This document shows, one piece after another, positions 12,122 to 26,283 of a DNA stretch of 64,000 nucleotides. Source of the DNA: Carya illinoinensis (Eukaryota > Streptophyta > Magnoliopsida > Fagales > Juglandaceae); the NCBI RefSeq assembly GCF_018687715.1, contig NC_056759.1:34376385-34440384 (forward strand). Reading direction: 5' to 3'. Position numbers and translations under genes: made by a program. Below the pieces are notes generated by a model that saw only the letters and a list, made by a program, of their open reading frames with translations, made no database searches and was not told the DNA's origin. The first letter of the stretch is position 1. Each line of letters begins with the position of its first letter.

Positions 12122-13973
12122 TTAAGCATTACAACGAAGCTTAGGTAGGATATCATTGATCAGCCAGTATGCCATAAACTGGTATGCTCTCTGAGTCATA
12201 TGAACTCCATCCCAGCTTATACGTTCATTTGGATTGAGACAAACTGGAACACCAGGAGCTCCACACATTCTTGAGAGGCTAAAGTCATAATCACCTCCAA
12301 CACCACAACAAGATTTCTGTATAGATACAACATCGAATCCTGTCCATTGAAAAACCAAATTAATTCCAGTTACTAATTTTCTTCCTACCAAGATCTATTA
12401 TATATCTATGTCTAAGTTCTTAATTTGATAGAAATTAGAGACTCACCAAGAAGTGGCGCATGTTGGTAAACTGATTGAAAAGCGTTGTAATAATCACCAT
12501 ATATTATAACAACATTAGGGTATTCTTTTCTCAGAACTTTAATGGCTTGTTTCAGCTGATGATTGTGATGCATTGAAAGATTATTCAACCTCTTTAGGCA
12601 ATGAAATTCATCATAAGCAGCTGCGTTGTTGGTTTGGAATGTTGTAAGATAGATCGGTAAACAGCCTATTGGAAAATTGCCTGGAACAACAACATGGGAA
12701 GCACCATAGCCAATGACCCTCTGCTTCCAATGTAATTGAATCAAGAATTAATTAGTTATATATATAGCAAGTACGTAATTTCGTGAGTAAAAGTAAGCAT
12801 GAGTTCGTTTAATTTACAAAGAAAATCACTTACTGTAACAGCATCCTTTATTGCTTGAACAACTTCTGGAACCATGTCTATCATGACCTCCTTAATAGTT
12901 TTGCCTTGAAATAATGCATAGTTATAATCATTGCATCCTATTTCTCCCACCATGAATAGGGCATTTTTAAGCTTCTTGATACAGTCTATCAAACATTAAA
13001 GAGAAAACAAAGGTACAGATAATTAATGAATGTCATTATTACATAGATTTGCATGCTTTATTGGGATGAGAGGCTAACCATAATCATCGAAACAAATCGC
13101 ATTGAAATGGCTAAACATCCAATCTAGTTGTACACTTAAAGAGCTGTTAGTGATTGGAGACGAAATATTCTTCTCTGCAAGAACATATGTAGGCAAGGCA
13201 GTGGAACCAGCTACAGCAAAGTTCTCTCCATAGCCACGAATGAACATCACATCCTTATTCAAATAGGGATGAAGAAATGGAATTCCGGCTGCCAGAGCTG
13301 TGCATGCAACTATAAAATGTGATCAAGTGTAGCATAATCTAAATTTAGCCGTACGTAATACTGGTTGCAAAGGATCAAGTAATCGTCAGAATAATGATTA
13401 TTATACGTACAATACAGGTGATGATTATCAAGAATGACATGCAGGGTCCAGGATCCAACTCTAACAGACAGAAAGTGACAATGGATAGAATCTAAAGACG
13501 ACAGAACTACAGCCTTATCCGTTGCTGCTCACCTTGTTGCTTCTTTATTCCTACTAAAGCGACAGCTTTATCAAGCACCTATTATATATACTCAACGATG
13601 GAAGTATTTAATAATTTCTCTGTTCTTTCTGGAAACTAACAAGAACTAAATAAAAGGAAGAAAACATGATAAATATGGACAAGTAATTAGTCTGATCCTC
13701 ACCTATGTAATCTATCATTAGCAACCCGTTGGAGCACCTGCCGGTGGCATTCTTGAAGAAGGTTTCCCCGTAGGGGAGCCGAGAAAATGGAAAAGCCGGA
13801 TTCTCACGAATCAGATTTCCGGTGTCGGAAAACGAGTCCCCGAGTTGGTATATTGAGTCAAACATGCAAGTTTTGAGGGGGTGTGCACGACTGCAATGCA
13901 GCAGAAGAAAGAGAGGAGTACTGAGAGCGAGAATAGTTAGCAGAGAAGACAAAACTGGTTTGGCGGTAGCCAT
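12122..13973 (-). CDS. GDSL esterase/lipase (SGNH hydrolase), secreted
   Basis: Five exons on the minus strand: 13973-13703, 13309-13079, 12985-12834, 12720-12447, 12339-12122. They join in phase to 381 residues, the usual length of plant GDSL lipases. The start is the ATG at 13973; an upstream TTG is not a start. Residues about 7-27 form a hydrophobic signal peptide. The catalytic serine is Ser47 in GDSFSDTGN (block I), the oxyanion Asn is in GCND (block III), and the Asp-His pair is D353/H356 in DGVH (block V). All four are intact. The family hydrolyses esters of lipids, cell-wall acyl groups or specialised metabolites. The sequence resembles the subgroup that includes acetylajmalan esterase-like proteins, but the substrate cannot be inferred. 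The introns are short with no insertions. It is intact and probably functional. Confidence 0.94.
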
Positions 13974-15883
13974 GGACAATGGCTCAAGAAAGAAGCAGCT
14001 AGCAGTACGTTGGGTCGGTCTGTGAATGCATCAGCAGTACATAAATTAAGGAGGTTTTGTCCAATTCCTAGTTTGTTGTAGTTTTAGTTGAACTTAGCTT
14101 TAGTCAAATCGGGATTTTTAAAATGCGTTGCTAATTATTACTTGTCAACCACCAGGAAACATACTTTTCAACTTTTGTTTTGGTTGGTGATAATCTTTAT
14201 AATTACCGTGATTAGCAATTTATAAGGTCCCATGCATTGACTGTACGGTGGAGCTGGAAAGACTTCCAAGTAGAAAGATCAATATGATATATTATAAATT
14301 ATAGAGTTTTTTTTATTGTAAAGTAAAATATTTTTTCACTTAAAATTACGTTAATTTATAAATTTATTTTTATAAATATAGTAAATTTCTTTGAGAAAAA
14401 GTAAATAAATGGCCTTGAAGGATTTGCAATGTGCAGAGTTTATATATCTTAAAACTGTATCTAACATTATTTTTATTTATTTTATTTGTAAACAACGCTA
14501 GATACAGTCTTAGGGTGTGAAAACTCTACGTACTCATTTTGTAAAAAAGTAAAGTCTACTATTAAAAAAAGAAAATTGTATTCATCATCCTCACACCACA
14601 CACCTATTTTGATTTTTTATCTTTTTTATTTTTCCTTAACTAGTATATAGCGTATGGATGATTATGAGTAGAAAAACTCAATTAATTTAGTATTAATGAA
14701 ATTTTTAAAAAAAATAAAATACGTGTAGTGTATAGTATAAGAGGCTGTGTAACAAAACTCATTATGATTTTTACATAAATTTCAAATTTATCCACTTTTT
14801 ATAAAAATTAAAAATTAAAAAAAAAGTATATGAAATTTTCACATTTTAAAATTATAAATATCATTTCTTTCTCAAAATATATATGGAAGGGAAATGTATC
14901 TCCGTCTTAAAAAGTATTCCGGAGGTTATTGATGAAATATCAAGAAATACGGAAAACTCTAATAGAGAAACAAATCTTTAGCGAGAACATAGAATAGGTC
15001 TACACTATCATGTTAAAATAATAATAATAATAATAAGAAAAAGAGAAAAAAGAGAGAGAGTATTCTTCAGTCTCTAAAATCTTTTGAAAATGATTATTTA
15101 AAGTATTCAATTAATTTTAATTTTCATCTAAAAAATCTTGACGAGTTTTATATTTAAGTTCAATCTAAATCTTAGGAAATTATTTTTTGAAGTTTCTCGA
15201 TTATGGTATATCGTTCTTCTTAGTGAAAAATCTTTCCGTTTGAACTGGATCTTCATGTACCAACAAGAGTACTATTCACTTTTTTTTTTTTTTTTATTCT
15301 TTTTCTTTTAAAAAATAGTAACGCTAAATACAATTATAAGATTCATGAGTCTCACACGCACTTATTTTTTAAAAAAAAAAAATAAGATCCAACGTCAAAA
15401 CATTAATTTTTTTATATGATTTGTATATTTACCCTTTTTCTAAGACTCCGAAAATATTATTTCTAGTTTTGCTACTCGTTATCCACATCACACTTATTTT
15501 AATTTTTTTAATTTTATTCCTCCTAAAATAATTGAAATCTTCTTCTCATCTTCCATATATCACACGATTTAATAAAAAATTACAGAAAAGAAAGAAGAAT
15601 ACAACGGATCCCTGCAATTTTACCATGACACAAGGATGGGGACAGATCTGGAACCTCAACCGATGGGGACACAGCGCCAAAACAACAAAGCTGGATTCAC
15701 CCACCAACCAATCCAACGTTGGCATATTTCAAAAATTTCATTCAAGGAACAAATTTGTTAAAACCACATCGTGTTTAAGAAAAAAAGGGGCATCATAACA
15801 TGTGCGAGTAAACAAAATGAGGAAGGTTTGCAAATTGGAAACAAGGAGAATGAAGTTCTTAATGACAAAGCCAATTTAGACTC
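13974..15883. other. Promoter of the GDSL gene and intergenic DNA
   Basis: AT-rich. The first few hundred bases are the 5' flank of the GDSL gene on the minus strand. No clear TATA box at a convincing distance was identified. The rest has T-runs (around 15283) and no supported gene. The 3' UTR of RPL22 ends somewhere in 15500-15883. Confidence 0.4.
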
Positions 15884-17373
<1,490 letters not shown>

Positions 17374-17960
17374 CTTTGATTATCTTCTACAATCCACACA
17401 ATGAAAATAAAAAGACACCTATCAGATTTCTAGTATAAGTTACTGAAAAATAAAACAGCATAAGGACTCCATTAATCCTCGGCTACGGTTTAGTCCTCAA
17501 ACTCATGCAAAAGAATAAGAGGCGCACATATAGCACCTACATGAGCGTGAAGCAGGGAAAATCAAACACATCAACGAGAAAAGATCCATCTACACAACCA
17601 TCAACCGAGAAAACATACATAAATACAAACATACATATATAACAAAAGCATAATCACGTGCAGTCCTTGTTTGTTTGCTGAAACAATACATGAGCATAAG
17701 ATCCTAGGTTACTTTTCTTCTCTTCATTTCCTGCAAACCAAGCAAATGATTCCAAACTCCATTTTCCGGCACTATTCCCTTGTTGTCTCAAAAGACAAAC
17801 ACGCATACAAACACAAACACAAAGAGAGAGAAAGAGAGAGAGAAGCATACCTGGTTACAAGGTAGGAGCAGCGGCGCGAGAGAAAAAGGAATGCAGTAAG
17901 AGAGGGTAGACGGTGGCTAGGGTTTTGGTTTTTAAAAGTCCGGTTCACGTTGGGCCGTGA
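17374..17960 (-). promoter_or_regulatory. RPL22 promoter, 5' UTR exon and leader intron
   Basis: On the minus strand a leader exon ends with CCAG|GTATGC at 17851/17850 and the next acceptor is TTGTAG|AAG near 17389, 13-16 bases before the ATG, giving a leader intron of about 460 bp. Upstream, an AAACCCTAG telo-box lies at 17917-17925 and a site II motif (GGCCCA) at 17951-17956. Telo-box plus site II is the hallmark of plant ribosomal protein promoters in dividing cells. A GA/CT tract at 17823-17843 lies inside the leader intron. Confidence 0.75.
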
Positions 17961-18024
17961 GTTTGGTCTACAAGCTCCCAAGTCCCCAACTACTTGAGTA
18001 ACGTTGGTGGGGTGGAATGGTAAG

Positions 18025-18221
18025 CAATGTTTTGAATATTGCAGTAGATGTTGTATTGGTTAAGGTATTAAATCTAAATATTTTGGTATTAATATCGTTT
18101 CGAGTTTTGAAATAATTGATATATGAATAAGTTATATATATAAATTATATTTTAAGATAATAAATTATATATAAATATATATTTATATACCGATCGGTAC
18201 GATACGGTATTTGAAACATTA
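18025..18221. mobile_element. CCGGTA-type inverted-repeat element, decayed copy 2
   Basis: It starts CAATGTTTTGAATATTG like the copy at 10474 and aligns with it for about 150 bases. At many sites C in copy 1 is T here: TACCGGTCAA becomes TATTGGTTAA. The right end has CCGATCGGTACGATACGG and closes with the inverted terminal motif. The centre is AT-rich and shorter than in copy 1. Confidence 0.55.
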
Positions 18222-21200
18222 GTTGTAATATATTGATGGATTAGTTAGGTTGATTTTTGTTTTTATTTTTTTCAATGAATATGATTTCAGAAAAAGTAAT
18301 ATGTATATATATATAAACTATGCAACAGGATAATTTTTTTTAAGTATGATTTATTATTAAAAAATTAATTTTTATATAAATTTTATTTTTTATTTTTTTT
18401 ATCAAAAAAATGTGCAGTCCTTGAGCGAACTAGGACTCAGATATCATTTTTACTCTCTTAAGTAAACTAAAAAAGAGATAAAAAAAAATGTAGAATGCTC
18501 CAACAAAACATCGGCCATAAACTTATAATCAATACATCATATACAATAAACATAAAAATGGGAAAATAGAGTCAACCATGGGCCATGTTCCTCGGTATAG
18601 TCGATGGAAGACGGTGGTTTTTTAGCATAATTCTTCTCATTAATTACTATTTACAATTCACACCTCCCATCTTATAAAAAATATCTATATACTCTATGAA
18701 AAACACTCAACACATTCTATAAAAAGTTATAAGTGTGGGTGTAATATGAATAGTAACTGATTTATAAAATTTCTCGATTTTTTATGTTATAGTGAAAATT
18801 AACCAGGGATAAAGTTGTATTGCAATCAAACATTTTGTAGAGATTTTCACTCCCTCGTTCTCTAAATTATTGAGAAGGGACGAATGAGCTCTTACTTTCT
18901 TCCAATATAAGAAAGAATATTGTCTTCAAAGCGAGAAAAAGTTATAAATTATTACCAAAATAGATAGTGCATGAGTTTTAGGTTGTGTTTGAAAGTTGAG
19001 TTGAGTTGAGTTGAGTTGTGAATTATTTTGTAAGTTTCATTGAAATGGTTTATTTTTTTAGATTGAAATGTGTTTTAATTTTTTAAGTTGAAATATATAA
19101 AATAGGTTGATAGGAATTTAACATTTTTATGAAAATTTGAAAAAATAGTGAATCTCATCAATGATTGTGAAAGGGATATTTGGTAACTGCTTACTAATGG
19201 GCCCAAGTGTGATGAAAGCCCAAGGATGCATCTTGTCAATATATATTATATATAAAAGATAACGCATCCGACTGATCAGGAAGATGATTACTCCAATTAA
19301 TATGGAGGGTTTTTAAGATATACTTTAGAGTTTAGTCGTCGTCACCATCATCATACCTCTATAAATAATACTTAAAGATAACACATTTAAACATTCATTC
19401 ATACTCTTATACTGAGATCACTTTCCTAACTTAAACATAAAAGTTTTTTCGGGCATCCCGTACCGCCATCTCATTTTGTTATAGGTATTTATATAATCGG
19501 TGGTACGAAACACGTCTCTAATAAAAATTATTTGAGTTTGATTCAATAACTAAAGCCTACTTTCTACCACCTCGGTGGCTCGTAAGCCCTACTCGTGATC
19601 AATGAAGTGTGCCGATGGTAGAGAAAAGTTGATTAGTTGGCCTCTAGGTCAACAGTAAGGCACGTGGCAGCGGTTGGTTGGCAGAAGGTAGAACCGTAGA
19701 AGGTAGAAGATTTTTTCTCCTAAAACAAGAAAGCAAAATGGATGGAAAAATGTATTGAAAATTAAGTAAAAATGCCAAACATAATAAGACCCATCAGACA
19801 AACATATAGAACAAAAAAAAGGCATGAACGGTATGTGGTGGCACATTTCCCTCACCCTTCTTGACGACGGCATGCGAGGGCGAACATGCAGGTGGTTTAG
19901 TGATGATAGATAGCAGAGTCGATAGAGCTCATGGAGCATGGAGGTGACACCATTGGTAGAATGTGTACTTGAGAAAAATGGATAAGTCTTTCTAAAAAGC
20001 ATTGTTAATGGATTATCTATATGTAAAAATAAAGTAACTTTTAACTATTAGAGATGAAAAGAAACTTGCAATGGATTAGCTAAACTCATATTATTTAACT
20101 TTCAATTACAGTATTGGTAAATATAAAGTCAAATTTGATTATTACTGTTTAAAGAGCAAATATTTATTTTATTACTTTATATTACTTCTAATTACTAATT
20201 TAATTAGAATATGATTACTAATTAACATATAATAGGTAGAATAGTAAAATATGATAAGATAAAATAAATTAATAATTAAAAATAATAATTTTTTTAATTA
20301 TTAATTACTCATTACTATATAATGAATAAATGAATATAGAGATTTGATGTGAATAGTCAAAGTCAAATTCATCTTATATTATTTTATTGTTATATAATGA
20401 AAAAAAAATATTCCAATGTGGAGACTTATGTGAATGGAATAGCCAAAAGTCAAATTCATCTTACATTCATCAAAATTGTCCTTTAACTTAGATAATCCAT
20501 TGAGGATGTTAGGCAAGTTTGGATATTACTACTATTTATTACTTTATCATTACTTTTTACTATTATTCTCTACTATTCAATATTTTATTATTATTTTTTT
20601 ACTACTATTCACATAATATCTGAGATTATCTTACTACCTAAACGCAATCTAAATTGGATAAACACATAGAAAAAGTCACAAAGAAGAAGGAAAAAATAAA
20701 AGAAGAAGAAGAAGAAGAAGTAGGGATGGTTATGATGGAATAGACAGTGATTGAAAAGGAAGAAAAGATGATGGTCTATTTCCAAATACGAATATATAAA
20801 ACTATCATCACACTAAATTACGTTTTGTTGTTAAAAATTAGTGATTTTAAAATGAATTTTATTACATACAAGCGAATTTATGTACTAATTTACGTATCAA
20901 TACTGATGTCTTTATATTCAAAATTTAAATTGATATTATTTTAAATAAAATCTATTTTTTAATTAATCACATTAGATTAATACACGTATTAGTACGCAGA
21001 ATCGTGCTCATAAATCTAAGGAGGCATGGAGTTCGAATGAAAGTGATACTTCCCGTTATACACGTTAAATCTAAGACACGTGCTGCTGCCGATCAAAAGC
21101 TTTTCCTACTTGATTTCCTTCAGTACCTTGGCTTCCTTACCCGTGTGGATTTCTAACACACACTTCACTTTCCTGTTAATACTCAGGGACGTTTGGACGC

Positions 21201-21558
21201 AGAGATAAGATAAAAAATTCTCAAAACAACTATAAACCAAACACAATTTGTAACAACGAATTTTACTACAATCAATGCTGGGTAATAATGGGTGGTCAAG
21301 GTAAGTACAAGATAATACAAAAATAATTTTGGGAAAAGTGATGACAGATTGCCTTCGAATCTGATTACTTGCGAGCTGCCATAGTTGCATACTAAAATAA
21401 TGTGATACCAAACAACCCCAATACAACTTGCTTCAAAAAGATGTAATGGGAAAGGGACAAAAACATATTTGTGGCCTCGTTACAAGTAATTTTATTATCC
21501 TCCATTGGTATAAATTCCTAGCAAATTTTACTCAACGCAGGTTATATCAAAAGTTCAC
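18222..21558. other. AT-rich intergenic region with probable MITE remnants
   Basis: No supported gene. Candidate small elements are a GTTTGAAAGTTGAGTTGAG block near 18985-19200 and a TTTGGATATTACTACTATT block at about 20515-20650 ending in CCTAAACGCAATC. A (GAA)n run lies near 20700-20720. Boundaries of these elements could not be fixed. The 3' UTR of the HIG1-domain gene lies at the right end. Confidence 0.4.
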
Positions 21559-22840
21559 TCAATCCTTGTGTGATGAGTATGCATCAACTGGAAGAAACTT
21601 TGCATATCGATCCGCCTTCGCTTCAGTTCTGTGGTCATACCACTCGACCACTGCAGCACCAGCTAATGCAGCTAGTGTGAGAGCCTGTGCATGTAACCTA
21701 AAATTGAAGGTAAAGGAGAGGAGCAGTTAGCCAATGGGTCTAAAATGAAAGGTATTAAGAGGGAAATAAAACTAGGAAAAATATATAAGTCAGGTTTCAG
21801 CCAAAGCTAGGATACAAGGAATGGAAGAAAAGCAGATTCTACATGCAATGTGCACATTTGAAACCAGGTTTGATGAATGTTAAGCTGTTCACTACCAAGA
21901 AGATGACAGCAAGAGATTCTTTGACACAAGTACAAAGTCAAAAGGGAGTAGAATTTGCTTTAAAGAATTAAATCTTCTCTCTTCCCACCTTGCTACTTTC
22001 TAATTTTTATTTTGGAGGAAAGAATGATAAATCCATTTGGGTTATCTTGAGCATTATCTCAATTCTCAACCATAGCCTTAAAAACGATTCTTGAATGGGC
22101 TGTTACATATCATTCTAGCATCCATTTCCTTGTGCTGCAAAACTAAACTACCATAAACTTTGCAATGTGGTTTCTGTCTATAAAGGATCCCTAACAACGA
22201 GGGGTAAAATTTAGAAATGAGGAAGCTCTAGAAATTAAGCCAAAAAGAACAATATTACTAAAAAATATTTACATATATATATATATATATATATACATAT
22301 GATGTAAATTAGTAAAACTAAGACTTCCTATACAATTTAAGTTCCTGTTGAAAAATTTAATGTTTGCTTCACAGCGTACCCTGTTAAATAAGTTCCATCA
22401 ATGTCATGGAACAGCAGTAAGCCCAATGGATTTTGAATTTCGTGATATGTAAGAATTTTACCATGAGAAGAAAAAGAAAGAGAACATGTTAGTACACTGA
22501 GACCAGAGGATGGAGAGAAGGCTTAAATGTTTTGAAGATTTTTAGTACATAAGAATTTAACCTTTATTGTTACAGACTGAAATTTAAAAAATTTTCATTT
22601 TTCACTGTCAAAAAAGTTTCTCATTTTTCTGATAAGAGAATTTTGAGTCAAAAGCTTCCATTCTTTTGCAAAATAGTTTGCACTCAAAACACCTTGGAAA
22701 ATTCTTGCGGTGGAAGGGTTTCCTATGAAATTTACATATTCTTCAGCCCTAATTGTCACTAATTTGCATTGATTTACTTCTACAAAAAAATAAAAAATAA
22801 AAAATAAATCATAGTTTGATCCAATCCTTCTTGCCAAAAA

Positions 22841-22895
<55 letters not shown>

Positions 22896-24266
22896 TTATG
22901 TGAGGATCCTCTCCAAGGCAGGGTCCTTCAAACCCACCCCTACAGAGCAAACCCCGGTCCCGTGCACCACACCCTCAAAAGTTTTCCTACACGGAACTAG
23001 TTAAATCGCTGGCTTTTCACCCGAAGGTGTGGCCCCAAAGGATTGTTTGTACCCATGAGGTGTTGAATCTTGGACCTTGAAGGGAGTGATACCCCAATAC
23101 CAAGGTATTCATCACTTGGGCCAACCCCTTGACCTTCGAGCTATGGCAATTTGCAGAAGCAAAGACAGTAATAGGAGCTAAAAAATGAGGAGGACCTCCA
23201 AGGGTATTATTTAAGGCATGACAGAAGGTACAACGCCATACCTTCTGTATTGAATCTATGGAATGGCCTCAATTGTATTGAATCTATAACAGGATTTGTC
23301 TGCTTAGAGTAGGCTTTTCTCAATTGGACAAAAACAGGAAGCACATTTGAAACTAAAGTTCACCTCAGCTTTCTTACGCAAAGTTTGTGTCCATAAAATG
23401 CCAAAAAGGTACATACAATTGTAAAACTTAAATATCACTGGTTTCTCGTTACTATTGCTAACAAGCCAGGGGAAAGAGAGAGAAGATATAGATTTAAAAG
23501 CCTGAGTTCTCCTCTTGCCTCTGCTAAAATTAAATTATAATAGCAACACAATCATATATTCTATAAGGATTTGCTTATTTCGGTTCATTCGTCCCAACCC
23601 CTCCCCCCCAAAAAATAGATAATCGACAATGTACATGAGTTTTTCCTCCCCAAACTCCCTCATCAGCAAATCAAAATGATTTTTTTTTTTTTTTCCGAAT
23701 GGAATATAGTTATATGATTAATTTACCCCAGCGACACATTTCAAAGGTACAAACAAACAACAAACATATCTTCGCTCACAATTAAGAAATTACCCTACAA
23801 ACGAATACCTAGCAGAACAGCCAAAACTTACCTAGCGTGAATGATCTTGACGCTGGTTTTCATATTTGGTTGAGACCAGTTGTACGCAATCGAACCCGCA
23901 AGTCCGCTAAGCCACAGAGAACCTTTTTCCAATATAAACAAATGAAAATTCCAAATAAAAACCCAGAACAATAATAGAATATAGTTCATGTATCAATCAA
24001 AACAAAAGATACCCTTCTCCTATATTAAACAAATTCAACTAATGATAAAAACAGGAAACAAGTTCAGACGTTTTGTGTTTCAGAATCGAAGATACATAAA
24101 TCTTAACCACAAACCCACGTGAGAAAACATCCCGGAAACTAGAGAGTAAATACACGATAACAAGACTGAATCGAGGAAAATGAAGAAGGGAAATACCAAC
24201 AGTTCGAAGCTTATGCTCGACGACCCATTCCCTCATAGATTCGAGTTTGCTCTTAGATTCCGCCAT
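21559..24266 (-). CDS. HIG1-domain (hypoxia-responsive family) mitochondrial protein
   Basis: Three exons on the minus strand: 24266-24197, 23922-23832 and 21697-21559, joined in phase to 99 residues. The N-terminus MAESKSKLESMREWVVEHKL is followed by two predicted membrane helices, around LWLSGLAGSIAYNW and ALTLAALAGAAVVEWY. Between them is a short loop with the conserved ARLHAQ motif of the HIG1 domain. Members of this family (Rcf1/HIGD type, in plants called hypoxia-responsive family proteins) sit in the inner mitochondrial membrane. They associate with respiratory complexes, above all cytochrome c oxidase and supercomplexes. The length fits the plant members. Intron 2 is 2.1 kb and carries a SINE at 22842-23150. 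The gene is intact. Response to low oxygen is known for the family but is not visible here. Confidence 0.92.
22842..23150 (-). mobile_element. tRNA-derived SINE (family B), in intron of the HIG1-domain gene
   Basis: On the minus strand the element has a Pol III A box, TTGGCCCAAGTGATGAA (plus-strand 23113-23127), and a B box, GGTCCAAGATTCAACACC. It then shows the family body with GATTTAACTAGTTCCGTGTAG and GTGCACGGGACCGG and the end CTTGGAGAGG. The tail is a (TAA)n run at 22842-22896, which appears as a microsatellite. It has the same orientation as the host gene. Three more copies of this family are in the window. Confidence 0.8.
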
Positions 24267-25580
24267 ATCCGAGAGAAAGATGGAAACTTTGCAGAAAGAA
24301 ACAATGAAATGGCCGTTTGCCTTGCAAGGAATTAATACGCGAGAGCGAGACGGAGGAAAAAGCGAAATTGTAAGCTTTGGACGCGGTGAGCAAGTTATAT
24401 ACGCGTGTAATAGAATCCAACAACCTGTTTGGCTCCAGCCAATAGAGTCAGAAACATGGCATGACAAGGCATAGGAAGAACGTTGTGTATTAAAAGTATA
24501 ATTCGCTATTTTTATAACAATTTCTTCTTCTGACATTCGAAAAAATTTATATGATTTTTGAAGGTGGGCCCAGTCAGACCCCAACAAGCTGTGTTGCGTT
24601 TTAGGCCACGTGAAAGGTGGCTGCTGGTTGCCCCTCAGCCGCCCTTCACAGATTTCTCAACTTTAGGTCCATGGACAATTTGACCAAGAACCCCTAGAGC
24701 CCTTGACTAATGATAAAGAAGTAATTCTATGTACGCAAATAAATCTTTTTTTTTGTTTTTTTTAATCTCAAGAAACCTTCATTTCGTTACACTACAGATA
24801 TGATATATAAGAAGGAGGCAGAGTTTCCTAACAAACGTCCAAAGTAATAAATAATAGTGCATAATAATGAAAAAAAAAATTATTTAAGACCAATTTTTTA
24901 ATTTCTATTTATGTCCTACAAGAAAACGCCGTCTTATAAAAAAACAGAAAATTATTCGCGTAAAAGCAAACAATGATGTTGGGTTTATATATATATTTTT
25001 TTTAAAAAAAAATTGAGCAGTATTTGCATACAAATCTTTTAAAAAGAGAATAAGATTTATTATTAAAAAATTAACTTTTTTTATGTGAGTTTATATTTAT
25101 TTTATTTTTTTAAAATTGTGTAATATTTGTATACTTTACGATTGTAAATATTATTTTTTATGATACAAAGAGGTTTTTATTTTACAAAACAAAAATCATT
25201 GCATTTTAATTTAAAAATATTTTATAGCCTTAAAATATTGTAAAAATTGGGAAATGACTTATATAGTCTTGGAGTATGCAACTTCGTGCACTCATTTTGA
25301 AAAAAATAGATAAATATAAAATCTATATAATAAAAAAAATATTATTTTTAACAGTAAATCGAATGTACAAGACTTTCATATTCTATAATTATATCTAGTA
25401 TTATTTAAACAAATATAGTTTTAAAGTACGTGAGCGTCACAAACTACTTTTAAAAAAATTAGAGCCAAGTATTAAAAAAATGAAGTTTTATGTGAATTTC
25501 ATATTTTTTCAATCTATTTAAAGGGAAAAAGCAAGACTTGTATATTCTAAAACTGTAGAAATAATTTCCTTTCATCTCTG
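24267..25580. other. 5' flank of the HIG1-domain gene and intergenic DNA
   Basis: No gene supported. AT-rich with T-runs near 24750 and 24996. The first bases hold the promoter and 5' UTR of the minus-strand gene. No clear core promoter was identified. Confidence 0.4.
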
Positions 25581-25777
25581 TTAAGTATTTTTTTTTTTAA
25601 TATATTCATGGGTGCCCGGGCCAGCTTACTCGCACCTCGACTAATCACATGGGGCCCTGAAGTCAAACGATCAGGTAAACCTCCAGTGACCCTGAAAGAA
25701 TTTGAACTGGTGACTATTGGAAAGCAAACACAAGACCTGATCAACTGAACTACCCTGCAGGGTTTCTTTTAAATATT
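25581..25777 (-). mobile_element. tRNA-derived SINE of Au-like type
   Basis: On the minus strand an A box-like GTAGTTCAGTTGATCAGG is followed by a B box-like AGTTCAAATTC, then GGGCCCCATGTGATTAGTC and GGTGCGAGTAAGCTGGCC, a 3' part I know from Au-type plant SINEs. An A-run follows. The element is flanked by TTAAGTATT (25581-25589) and TTAAATATT (25769-25777), a near-perfect target duplication. It is unrelated in body to the family B SINEs. Confidence 0.65.
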
Positions 25778-25820
25778 ATTAAATGATGGGTATATAAATA
25801 AAATATAACAAACAAATTTT

Positions 25821-26124
25821 TAATTATGTATTAGCACCCCCAAGAGGTTGGCAGAAGTGGTAAAGGACTTGGTCTTGGGGTATAACTCTTCTCAAGGTCC
25901 AATGTTCAACACTTCATGGGTACAAACAATCTTTTAGGGTGACACATATGGGTAAAAAGCTAACAATTTAACCAGTTTCTTGTAGGAAAAGTTCTGAAGG
26001 TGTGGTGCATGAAATCGGAGTTTACTCTGCAGGAGTGGGTCCGAAGAGCTCTCCCTTGAAGAGGTTCCCAACATAAAAAATAAACAAATAAAAGCATAAA
26101 ATGAGCAATACACATAATTATGTA
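25821..26124 (+). mobile_element. tRNA-derived SINE (family B)
   Basis: Body from about 25831 with A box GTTGGCAGAAGTGGTAAAGG and B box-like ATGTTCAACACTTCATGG, followed by the shared body and AGAGGTTCCCAACATAAAAAA. The tail is A-rich (AAATAAACAAATAAAAG). Flanks TAATTATGTA at 25821-25830 and 26115-26124 are a perfect 10-bp target duplication. It is more diverged than the copies at 38.9 and 53.3 kb. Confidence 0.8.
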
Positions 26125-26283
26125 ACAATTGATCAGACCTGTTAACATTTTCCTCTCGCTTGCTCCTGCTTGCTCTCTCCCTCTGAAACTCAGACCCATT
26201 TTATTCTCGTCTTCACCAGGCAGAGGGGTTTTGGAGCTTAGGCTCCGACCACCTCCTACCCTAGCTAGCCCTAGTGGTGTTCT

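Noticed and set aside
13979..13979. Start of the GDSL protein six bases upstream of the ATG
   Set aside because: The codon at that position is TTG. The first ATG at 13973 gives a normal signal peptide.
22816..23004. Open frame with a run of leucines
   Set aside because: It is the (TTA)n tail of a SINE read as Leu codons.
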